A DNA stretch of 34,843 nucleotides from contig VCMS01000515.1 in NCBI GenBank assembly GCA_022539475.1, positions 1 to 34,843 of the forward strand, in the 5' to 3' direction. The notes below the pieces were generated by a model. The model was given only the letters and a program-made list of their open reading frames with translations, made no database searches and was not told the origin of the DNA. The stretch comes from Gracilaria domingensis. Taxonomy: Eukaryota; Rhodophyta; Florideophyceae; Gracilariales; Gracilariaceae. Numbering within the stretch: the stretch's first letter is position 1; each line of letters starts with the position of its first letter. This document shows, piece by piece, positions 26,510 through 34,365 of this stretch. A program made the position numbers and the translations under genes.

Positions 26510-28309
26510 ATGGAGGTATATAAGGAAGTCTCCCAAGACGGGTCTGCCGAGAACTGTTCGGAGCCACCAACACCTCCGGTGTCAGTAGCGAACCTCGTCA
26601 TCTCGAGCCCTCCCGCGATGTCCAACGCACCGAACGGTCCTCCGTCCTCGACGGCACGCATGCAAGTATCGAACCCGCCGTTCCGGTCTGTTCCTCTCCC
26701 GCAGTCGGCGGCTGCCTCCCAGCCGGGTTCTTCCGGACAAGATCACGCTCCAGCTCAGGCTGGTCCCGCGCCCGTGTGGGATTGGTTCAACGCCGAGATG
26801 CCAGCTACGCTGGGTGGATGGCCTACCGCAGGCGCGTTACGCATCCGGGATCCCCACCGGCACAGTTTCCTTTTTGCCCAGGCTCCCTGGTTTGACGCCG
26901 AAGCCGTTCGGGATACAGAGCTCGTCGACTCGTACGCTGTCGACGGTCAACTCCCTGGTGGGCTTCCTGCTGACGTTACCCGTTCATGGGACTGGATCGC
27001 CCGCGTTGCGGTTATACCGAGCTGCCTGTTTGTAGGTCGAAACGAGACGAGACAATTCGCTCGCAATGAGATGGCTCGCATTGGGTACGCGCGACACTTC
27101 CGAGCTCCGAACGAACATCCGGTGCCGGCACAGTACCAGTACGATGTGGCACGTTACCGAACTTTCGGCGAGGTCGGCTACGGCGACCATCTAGCCAACG
27201 CGTTGGACGAAATTGACCGATATTCGGATACCGTTCAGCCGCAGCAGGAGTTGATCCTGTGGGCGCGGCCGATCCTTCGCGCCGAGTTCCGGTTCCTTCG
27301 CCGTCCTGGACGGTCTCAATTTCATGAAGGCCTCCGCTTCGAGAGGAAATGGCGTTCCCGCTTCGGGGTACTGGTGCCGTACCAGTGCACGGAGGTGGAA
27401 CGCATTGCGCGTCACTCCCATACTGGGCGATACCTGCCGCTGCCGTCATTCTGGCCTGCGGTCGAAGTCCCACGAGGGTGTCACGTAGAGCTACCGCCCT
27501 GCCTAACTTACATAGGCTCGTACTTCATGAACGATCCGCCTCGCGGCCTGTGGAGCATCCTGGCAACAGAATGGACCGTCCGCGTTGCGGCTTTCCTCCT
27601 CATCGAGGCATATGATTCGTACCGAGTTTGGTTCATCCCGGAACTCATCCGGCAAGCGATCCGAGCGTTGGATCTCTCCGAAGTGCTCGGCTCGGTCCGC
27701 AATGCGCGCGAAGCCACCGCGTTGGTGGACGTCATTGACCAGATTGACTGGAATGAGGTGCCTGCTAGTCAGGTTTCCGACGGAGTCCGCCGGCAGTCGG
27801 ACCGTTCTCCCGGACGGAACGTCAACGCCGGCGACTTCGTATACTTTGACCCGTGGATTTGGGAGGTAATTGGCCCCGCTGAGGCGGCTGGTCGCCGCCG
27901 AGAGGAGCGATATATCCCGGAAGGGCACCCGCGTGGGTTCGTATACGTCGACGATGACGGTGATGACCCTGCAGAGGGAGGAAGTCCCATGGATGAGGGG
28001 AGCCCAGTGGGGGTTGCCTCGGAGCCCGACACTACGGGAGATGACGACGAAGTCGTGATCGTTGACCCACCCGCTGTAGCGGCTCCCGCTCCGACCGGCC
28101 CGTGGGCTCAGGATGTAGCATCCGCCGTGGGCGGCAGTTCTTCTCTCACTCCGCGAGCGGCGGTCATTCGCGACTTCCTTCGAGGCGTGGGAGTGGCCGT
28201 TCCCGATACGGTGACCGACGAGTCGGAGTTGCAAGCAATAGCGGCACAGCGCTTCTCCGGGGCTCCCGGTAGTGGGGGCACCCCAGGTGCTGGGCCGTCC
28301 GGCGCGTAA
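26510..28309 (+). CDS. Antisense ORF between pol/chromodomain and 3' LTR, 599 aa, unknown function
   Basis: An intact frame from ATG (26510) to TAA, running opposite to gag-pol and starting 54 bp from the LTR edge. I recognise no family. Residues 1-95 are Pro/Ser/Ala-rich. Residues about 88-460 look globular, with many Trp and Arg (VWDWFNAEMP 88-97, SWDWIAR 159-165, FRFLRRPGRSQFHEGLRF 260-277, FDPWIWEVIG 446-455) and two helix-like segments (356-420). Residues 480-520 are acidic and include DDDEVVIVD (511-519), which fits a SUMO-interacting motif. The end is Gly/Ser/Ala-rich. No signal peptide or membrane segment is clear. A TATA-like TATATAAGG lies at 26517-26525, on top of the first codons; if it is used, translation would start at Met37 (26618). 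The copy in element 2 has the same frame but is damaged near an N run. Antisense ORFs in this position are known from some plant gypsy lineages, mostly of unknown function. It might instead be a captured host gene. Confidence 0.6.
   Translation: MEVYKEVSQDGSAENCSEPPTPPVSVANLVISSPPAMSNAPNGPPSSTARMQVSNPPFRSVPLPQSAAASQPGSSGQDHAPAQAGPAPVWDWFNAEMPATLGGWPTAGALRIRDPHRHSFLFAQAPWFDAEAVRDTELVDSYAVDGQLPGGLPADVTRSWDWIARVAVIPSCLFVGRNETRQFARNEMARIGYARHFRAPNEHPVPAQYQYDVARYRTFGEVGYGDHLANALDEIDRYSDTVQPQQELILWARPILRAEFRFLRRPGRSQFHEGLRFERKWRSRFGVLVPYQCTEVERIARHSHTGRYLPLPSFWPAVEVPRGCHVELPPCLTYIGSYFMNDPPRGLWSILATEWTVRVAAFLLIEAYDSYRVWFIPELIRQAIRALDLSEVLGSVRNAREATALVDVIDQIDWNEVPASQVSDGVRRQSDRSPGRNVNAGDFVYFDPWIWEVIGPAEAAGRRREERYIPEGHPRGFVYVDDDGDDPAEGGSPMDEGSPVGVASEPDTTGDDDEVVIVDPPAVAAPAPTGPWAQDVASAVGGSSSLTPRAAVIRDFLRGVGVAVPDTVTDESELQAIAAQRFSGAPGSGGTPGAGPSGA
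26517..26525 (+). promoter_or_regulatory. TATA-like box for antisense transcription
   Basis: TATATAAGG on the + strand, overlapping codons 3-6 of the longest antisense frame (same at 13180-13188). It could place a transcript start near 26550 and make Met37 the true start. Short AT-rich words also arise by chance, so this is tentative. Confidence 0.4.
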
Positions 28310-28436
28310 TTCCCCGGCTCGCGATCCCCTACGGGCTACGGTAGTCCGCGATAGACCCCGATGATGAGGGGCGACTCAATAGTTAGAGGTAAACTTCTCC
28401 AGCCGTGCTGGCTTGGCTCAAACTCTTCGTCTTGCT

Positions 28437-28450
28437 CTCCCCCTTCTCAG
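28437..28450 (-). other. Internal PPT-like motif, copy A (element 3)
   Basis: Sense CTGAGAAGGGGGAG, identical to the outer PPT at 26458-26471 and 1.98 kb from it, bracketing the antisense ORF. Confidence 0.6.
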
Positions 28451-28622
28451 TGGGCAATACCTCGTTTGAGGCTGTTGCGAATGGCCCACAAGAGAGGGGT
28501 AACTTTTCCGCACAAGCGGCTGTAGCGATAAAACTTCTTAGTCTTCCTTCCAGTGTCCTGGCTTCTTCTCCTTCTTCTTAGGCTTCTTTCTTCTTTATCT
28601 TCTTCTCCACTGTAAGTGGCTT

Positions 28623-28794
28623 CCGCATTTCGCGGCATGTTTGTTCAGCAAAAAGCTGTCCGCTTAGAGCGGCCTGGTCCGCCTGAGGCGACTGAGTGAT
28701 CTCGAGTTAACTTCAAGTTGCATCCGCTTGACGCGGCATATTCTTGCGTAATGCAATACTGTCCGCATGAGGCGGCATATTCCGTCTGGGACGG
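28623..28794. repeat. Mini-hairpin cluster (element 3)
   Basis: Same array as at 15313-15484. Five of the six stems are intact. In the third unit GCGG has become GCGA, which breaks the outer pair. It lies in the spacer between the converging chromodomain and antisense frames; the spacer (28310-28819) has no other feature than the PPT copy and a purine-rich tract. Confidence 0.72.
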
Positions 28795-28819
28795 CTGTGC
28801 TCAATAGAGACGTGGGTGG

Positions 28820-29974
28820 TCAACCCACTTGGGCCTTGTCCAGCGTAGCCGGTATCGGTGTCCGTGTGCGACGGTGGTACTGCAAGACCTTCGAGCGAGG
28901 CAAGTGCTCAATGGGCTCGTGCGTATCCTCTGAAGAGGCGTAGCCGTACCAACGGACTCGATACAGTAGTTCCCCGTCAGGGGCGTAGCCGTGACTTATC
29001 AGACGGTCAATGACATACTTCTCATCGAGGACCTTCCGCGCAAGATGCGGCTTTGTCGATGTATCCTCTCTCGAGGTGTCGTTGTTACTTCTCCCGTCGT
29101 GGGCTTCATCGGTTACTTTCGGCTTCCGTCCTGACGGCAAGACACCCTGTACGCCAGGCGAGAGCCATTTTGACCATGGTGTTTTCCTGTCATTCATGCT
29201 TCCAGAGTTCTGGCTTTCCTTCCCGTATTGTCGGGCTGTTACCGAGCTTCGGTGTTCTCGAATAGCGAGCTTCCGGCGTTCCGGCAAGATCTCCCGAAGT
29301 GAGGGTGAACGGTCCGCAATGCGGTGTGCCAGCGAGTGGTGCCGTGGCACGTGCCGAGGCGACGCCTTGCCAAGCATTGCTGGCGGTGGGGCCTGCGCCG
29401 TTGCACGGCTGTGCGTTGCCGATTCAAATTCGGAATTTCCGTTTCCGGCGGCCGCAAGCCTTACAGCGGGCACGTGCCCGGCTCGTGTGTTGTCACCCTC
29501 CACTGGAGGCGGATCGCCGGCGAAGCCAGACACTTGGCGCAGCGTGCGCGCGTGTGCAGCGTTGGGCTGCTGCCCACCTACTGTGGCATGTCGGCCTGCT
29601 GTTGCGGCGGTTGCCTCCGTGTTTTCAACGGCTTCATTACTCGATGCTTCAATAAAATCTCCCGAAATCGGGTCTGCCGTAACAACACGGTCTTTCTGGA
29701 CAGGCTTCTTTTCCGGTCTTCCGGCTTCTTTTGACGCGAGTGCGCTGCCGCTGCCGGGCTCCGACTGCGGCGGGCATGTACTTTCCGCATTCGACGTGGC
29801 TGCTGCGGTGGTTACCACCCTCTTTTCCGGCGTACCGGTCTCACGCTGCACAGCTGGGGCAGGCTCTTGTCCTTCCGTCTGTGACGGCCGTACAGTGCTA
29901 TCCGCGGGCGAAGCGGCGACTTCTGCAGCAGCTACATCCTGGTGTTCTTCCGGTTCTCCGGCTTCGTGCTCCAC
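28820..29974 (-). CDS. Chromodomain reading frame 3' of pol (element 3)
   Basis: 384 codons counted from a GTG, open further upstream to about 30067 within pol, in the -1 frame relative to pol. It is identical to the element 2 copy except for eight residues, all between about 259 and 319, just before and at the first strand of the chromodomain (for example RNDMET versus MNDRKT, DEEYV versus DEKYV). The chromodomain proper (about 319-368) keeps the cage-like Tyr, Trp and Tyr (YVIDRLI, RVRWYGY). Ala/Pro/Thr/Glu-rich N-terminal part without ATG before residue 200, so most likely expressed as an extension of Pol. Confidence 0.7.
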   Translation of the reverse strand: MEHEAGEPEEHQDVAAAEVAASPADSTVRPSQTEGQEPAPAVQRETGTPEKRVVTTAAATSNAESTCPPQSEPGSGSALASKEAGRPEKKPVQKDRVVTADPISGDFIEASSNEAVENTEATAATAGRHATVGGQQPNAAHARTLRQVSGFAGDPPPVEGDNTRAGHVPAVRLAAAGNGNSEFESATHSRATAQAPPPAMLGKASPRHVPRHHSLAHRIADRSPSLREILPERRKLAIREHRSSVTARQYGKESQNSGSMNDRKTPWSKWLSPGVQGVLPSGRKPKVTDEAHDGRSNNDTSREDTSTKPHLARKVLDEKYVIDRLISHGYAPDGELLYRVRWYGYASSEDTHEPIEHLPRSKVLQYHRRTRTPIPATLDKAQVG

Positions 29975-32900
29975 CGAAGTGGTGCGTTCCTCTTTAGGCT
30001 TCCGCGATAACTGCGCGTTTTCGCCTCTTTCCGAATCTTCGGCTGTACGTCGCGCGTCCGCGTGCTTTCACCACGACTTGCGTGCGGCCCGGAGGCCTGC
30101 AAAGGCACTTCCGTCGACGACGGCGACAACGAAATCGAGCGACTTACCTCCTCCTCCCCCTTCTCAGTTGGAGCGTCGGGGGTGGTGGTGAGTATCCCCT
30201 GAGGGGCCAGTATCCGCGTGTGGACATGTGCGGCGTTCGAGACTGGCGGGTTAGCTTCCGGCTTTGCCGGCAAATCAGCAAGTCCGCGGCTAGGATGCGG
30301 CAGGACTGACAACGAAGCGCGCTCTCCCGCTGTCGCGGCTTGGTCCACAGTAGGCGTAGCGCTGTCCGGCGTTTCCGGTTGCTTTTCCTGACGAACAGGC
30401 TGTGGCGCAGGCGTTACGCGATCGCGCGAAAAACGCTCGTGTTCACCCTCAATATCGAGGACAACCGTTGTATCGGTGATAGAAATAACCCTGTAGGGGC
30501 CGTCCGCGATAGGAGAGAGCTTATGCCTCTTCTCCTTTTCCGGGTTATAGTATTCCTTCCGTAGGAAGGCGTAGTTACCTTCCCTGATCTGAGGGGCATC
30601 CCTGCGCATTCGTGCGTCGAAATTCCGCTTGTACGCGGCTTGTGCCTTATCGATGTTTTGCCTAACTGTAGGAATGATGTTCTTAAGCCAGGCCTTCCAG
30701 GCGTCCCTGTGTAGACGAGGCGAGGGGAACTTATCCAAAGTTGGCTGTGGCTCGATAGCCACCGAAGGTGGAACGCGTGATAGCACAAGCTCGAACGGCG
30801 AGATCTGAGTAGTGCGATGAACCTGCGTATTGTAGGCATATGTCACCGCATCGGTGTATTGATCCCACTCCGACGGATGTTCGGCAACGAATGTCCGTAA
30901 TGCATTGAGCATTGTGCGGTTAAAACGTTCAACCTGCCCATTACTCTGGGGGTGGTATGTTGTCGTAAACCAGTTTTGGATCCGCAAGATGCGGCAAACG
31001 TCCTGAAAGAACTTAGCCGTAAACTGCGGTCCATTGTCCGATAACAGGTCAATCGGCGGTCCGTAGACAAAAACCCAGTGTGTAACGAAAGCTTGGGCGA
31101 CCGCACTGGCGGTAACCTTCGTCAAAGGCACAGTCCGTACCAGTTTAGAAAAACGGTCGGTGATCACAAGTAGAAACCGGTTTCCCCGGCGAGTGCGGAT
31201 AAACTCGCCGAGCAAGTCAATTGCCACGAATTCAAGTGGAGCCCTGGCAGGGAAGAGTACCAACTTCTTGGAGTACTTCCGCAGCTTGACGCGGTTCTTC
31301 GCGCAGTCAGAACATCCACGAACAGTGGCATACGCGTCGAAAGCCATTGCTGGCCAGTAAAAGTCCTTCCGTAAGGTGTAGTACAACTTCCTGCCACCAG
31401 GGTGGGCTGACAACTTCGCGTAGTGCGACAAATGCAGTACTCGTGACTGAAGTGAGTGCGGAACCACAATCTGTGGCCTGTTTCCGACGGTTCGGATTAG
31501 AAATCCTTGGTCGTTCTCGACGAAAGGCAACTGTGCTCCACCGTTTAGGCGACTACGAATCTCCGTACAAAAACGGTCGGTGTGCTGCTCCCGGATGAGT
31601 TCCTCCGGCTTGATCGGTACGAAAGAGCCCGGTTCGGGTTGCGTGTCAGACACGGCTAAAACAGCATCGTAGATGTCCCATCCTTCCGATTCTTCATCGG
31701 CATCGCTCGAGCCGTCTTCCACGAGGAAGCACGGTATCTCCAGATCATCGACTGGCGCAGCTTCAGCCGCTGTTTCCAAGCGGGACAGTGCATCAGCCTG
31801 AGTGTTCAGGAGTCCTTTCTTGTAACGGATTTCGAAGTCGAATTCCGACAAGCGAAGTCTCCACCGCATCAAGCGGCCAGATGGCTCTGCTATAGAGAGT
31901 AGCCAGCGTAATGCCGAATGATCGGTATGGACAATGAAGCGGGTCCCCATAAGATAGGGCCGCAGTGTTTGTAACGCCCAGACAACTGCCAAGCACTCCT
32001 TCTCGGATACCGAGTAATTCCTCTCGTGAACGTTGAGGCTCCTTGACCAATACCCAATTGGCAATCGCTCGCCATCATTGGTGGTCTGGAATAGGGCACA
32101 GCCGACTTGGTAGTCGCTCGCATCCGTATCTACTGCATATGGCAAACCAGCCCTAGGCAGGGATAAAACAGGTGGCGATGTCACCGCGTCCACGAGCGAC
32201 GAGAAAGCCGCGACCTTGCGGTTGTCGAATTCTTCCAGATCGACTGGCTGGCCTTTGCGAAGAAGCTCGTTCAGAGGTGCAGCGATATCCGCAAAGTTCG
32301 GAATGAAGCGGCGATACACATTGCACAAGCCGAGAAAAGATCGGAGTTCCGTCTGCGTCCTCGGATGCTTAGCCTCTTTGAGGGATTTCACGCGTACTTC
32401 GTCAATCGAAAGCCGTCCCGGACGGATAACATGGCCGAGATACCTGACGGTTTCGGTAAAGAACTCACACTTCTTGAGCTTGAGCGTAATGCCTGCATCG
32501 CGTAGGACTCGCATCACATCCCGTACGTGGGTCAAGTGCTCATCCAGGTTGCTGGAGTAGACAATGATGTCATCCAGGTATACCAGGCAAGTCTTCCACT
32601 TAAAGCGGGCTAGCAAAATATCCACAGCTCGTTGAAAAGTGGCTGGCGCGTTCGTTAACCCAAAGGGCATCCGATTGAATCGGTACAATCCTTCATGACA
32701 AACGAAGGCTGTCTTGTCACGATCCTCAGCCCTCACGGGAACTTGCCAATAGCCCCAATTCGCGTCTAGGGTTGTGAACACTTTCGCGTCGCCCAATGAA
32801 TCGATGCATTCATCCATTCGTGGGATAGGATACACATCCTTGACCGTAGCCGCGTTTAGCTTGCGGTAATCGATGCAAAATCGCCAAGACCCATCAGCTT

Positions 32901-34365
32901 TGGGCGCGAGCACCACCGGCGATGCCCAAGGTGACTGAGCCGGCTCGATAACTCCAGCGCGGAGCATCTTCTCAACTTGAGCTTTCTCCTCCTGCCGAGC
33001 TGTCGGTCCTGCCCTGTAAGGGTGCTGTGAAATGGGCCGAGTATTCGGTAGCAAATCAATCCGATGTTCGGTAATACCAATCTTACCCAGTGTGCCATCC
33101 CACATGGGCGTGAACTCCTCAAGCATGTGCCGCAATTTATCGCGGTGAGTCTCTGGGACATGTTCAAGATCCAGAGACTCCAGTTCCTGTACTGCCTTAT
33201 CCTTCGTGTCAGCAGCACTCAGGTCCGTATCATTACTGTCCGACGAGGTCGGCATTGCCTCCTTCGACAGGCTGCGGTTATTTGCATCCGACGAAGTCGG
33301 CGTAGCATCTTCCGACGAACTGTTCGGTCCAGTCGTTTCGGAATTGTTCCGTTCCGCCTCCCCCTCCTCAGCTTCGAGGATTCCGAGAACCTCGGCAATA
33401 GAAACCTGAGTAGGCACTATAGCCGCAGGGTGCGGAAGCAACGAACCAATAACTTGGCTCCTAACCAACCGTTGAGAAAAACGGCTGAAGTTCGCAACCA
33501 GCACCTGAAAAGGCTTCTCGGGTTCGACGAAAACAATCCCATTAGCGAGGGCAAGCTGATGCTTCTCCTGTAACGCAGGCAACGGTTGTACCGTTTGTAA
33601 GCCACATTGTGGGGAGGTCACAGTAACCCAGACCTGTGATTCAGGCGGGATGGAAATGGGCCGAGCTACTCGGAGCTTTGTAGACTTCCGTTCATCGGCT
33701 GTAGGCTTCTGTGCCGCAGGCAAAGGGACTTGCTTCTTCAGAGCCCGGCGCAAGGGACGCCGAACGATCGGTACAGTAGTCCCATCTTCCATTTCGATGG
33801 TTCGCTTCCGCGGTCGAATTGCATCGACGAAGCGGTCACAGAAGTCGCAGCCGAGGATAACCGGCGCAGCGAGTTGCTTGCAAACCAAGAAATCGAGCTT
33901 CGCCACGTAGCGGCCAAGCCTGACGAGCAGGTCTATTACTCCCACAGTCGAAAGTGGCCGATTGTTCGCATCCGCTATATCGATCTGCGGCGCCGCACGA
34001 ACGCGAGACCGCAAGTGCGGCGGAATCATTGATTCAACCAAGAAATTTGGCCCAGCTCCTGTATCGAGCACGGACAACTGCCGAACCATGTACTGGTCGG
34101 AAACACCCAGGTCGGCGTAAACTTTGTAGTTACGTTTCGCCATGACCAGGACTCTATCCGGGAACCGGCTGTTCTTAGACCGTATCCACGGGCGACGCAA
34201 GACACCAAGGTGCTCAGAGTCCACGTCTGTAGTGGCCAGTTTCCTCGAAAGGATTGTGACCGGGGAGCGAGGCTTCTCAGCCTCAGGCGCACTAAACCCC
34301 GTCGCTGGGGGCGCCTCTCCATTGCTGGAGGCTCCTTGCTCAGTTTTTCTGAGCGTCGCCGCCAA
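29932..34365 (-). CDS. Ty3/gypsy Pol: protease, RT, RNase H, integrase (element 3)
   Basis: 1477 codons from a TTG that lies inside the end of gag; the first ATG is codon 75, so this is a frameshift product rather than a separately started protein. Domains: protease DTGA at 101-104 and ILGCDFC near 170; RT with YLDD at 596-599; RNase H DTDAS at 746-750; integrase HHCC finger with CSDC at 1018-1021; catalytic D1050, D1110 and E1146; GPY at 1289-1291; Pro/Ser/Glu-rich tail from about 1320. All active-site residues are present. In this copy pol sits in the +1 frame relative to gag, whereas in element 2 it is -1, because of one base (GCAAGGAGCC here, GCAAGGGAGCC there). The nearby gag end is error-prone here, so the element 2 reading is perhaps more reliable. 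Confidence 0.93.
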   Translation of the reverse strand: MAATLRKTEQGASSNGEAPPATGFSAPEAEKPRSPVTILSRKLATTDVDSEHLGVLRRPWIRSKNSRFPDRVLVMAKRNYKVYADLGVSDQYMVRQLSVLDTGAGPNFLVESMIPPHLRSRVRAAPQIDIADANNRPLSTVGVIDLLVRLGRYVAKLDFLVCKQLAAPVILGCDFCDRFVDAIRPRKRTIEMEDGTTVPIVRRPLRRALKKQVPLPAAQKPTADERKSTKLRVARPISIPPESQVWVTVTSPQCGLQTVQPLPALQEKHQLALANGIVFVEPEKPFQVLVANFSRFSQRLVRSQVIGSLLPHPAAIVPTQVSIAEVLGILEAEEGEAERNNSETTGPNSSSEDATPTSSDANNRSLSKEAMPTSSDSNDTDLSAADTKDKAVQELESLDLEHVPETHRDKLRHMLEEFTPMWDGTLGKIGITEHRIDLLPNTRPISQHPYRAGPTARQEEKAQVEKMLRAGVIEPAQSPWASPVVLAPKADGSWRFCIDYRKLNAATVKDVYPIPRMDECIDSLGDAKVFTTLDANWGYWQVPVRAEDRDKTAFVCHEGLYRFNRMPFGLTNAPATFQRAVDILLARFKWKTCLVYLDDIIVYSSNLDEHLTHVRDVMRVLRDAGITLKLKKCEFFTETVRYLGHVIRPGRLSIDEVRVKSLKEAKHPRTQTELRSFLGLCNVYRRFIPNFADIAAPLNELLRKGQPVDLEEFDNRKVAAFSSLVDAVTSPPVLSLPRAGLPYAVDTDASDYQVGCALFQTTNDGERLPIGYWSRSLNVHERNYSVSEKECLAVVWALQTLRPYLMGTRFIVHTDHSALRWLLSIAEPSGRLMRWRLRLSEFDFEIRYKKGLLNTQADALSRLETAAEAAPVDDLEIPCFLVEDGSSDADEESEGWDIYDAVLAVSDTQPEPGSFVPIKPEELIREQHTDRFCTEIRSRLNGGAQLPFVENDQGFLIRTVGNRPQIVVPHSLQSRVLHLSHYAKLSAHPGGRKLYYTLRKDFYWPAMAFDAYATVRGCSDCAKNRVKLRKYSKKLVLFPARAPLEFVAIDLLGEFIRTRRGNRFLLVITDRFSKLVRTVPLTKVTASAVAQAFVTHWVFVYGPPIDLLSDNGPQFTAKFFQDVCRILRIQNWFTTTYHPQSNGQVERFNRTMLNALRTFVAEHPSEWDQYTDAVTYAYNTQVHRTTQISPFELVLSRVPPSVAIEPQPTLDKFPSPRLHRDAWKAWLKNIIPTVRQNIDKAQAAYKRNFDARMRRDAPQIREGNYAFLRKEYYNPEKEKRHKLSPIADGPYRVISITDTTVVLDIEGEHERFSRDRVTPAPQPVRQEKQPETPDSATPTVDQAATAGERASLSVLPHPSRGLADLPAKPEANPPVSNAAHVHTRILAPQGILTTTPDAPTEKGEEEVSRSISLSPSSTEVPLQASGPHASRGESTRTRDVQPKIRKEAKTRSYRGSLKRNAPLRWSTKPENRKNTRM
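30154..30167 (-). other. Internal PPT-like motif, copy B (element 3)
   Basis: Sense CTGAGAAGGGGGAG inside the tail of pol, as at 16844-16857 in element 2. Confidence 0.5.
34338..34354 (-). promoter_or_regulatory. Hairpin at the gag stop codon (element 3)
   Basis: Same GCTCAG-AAAAA-CTGAGC stem-loop with the gag TGA (34340-34342) as in element 2. Confidence 0.6.

Noticed and set aside
27503..28234. 243-codon minus-strand frame (also 14194-14925)
   Set aside because: Lies entirely opposite the longer 599-codon antisense ORF and has Arg/Ser-rich shadow composition.
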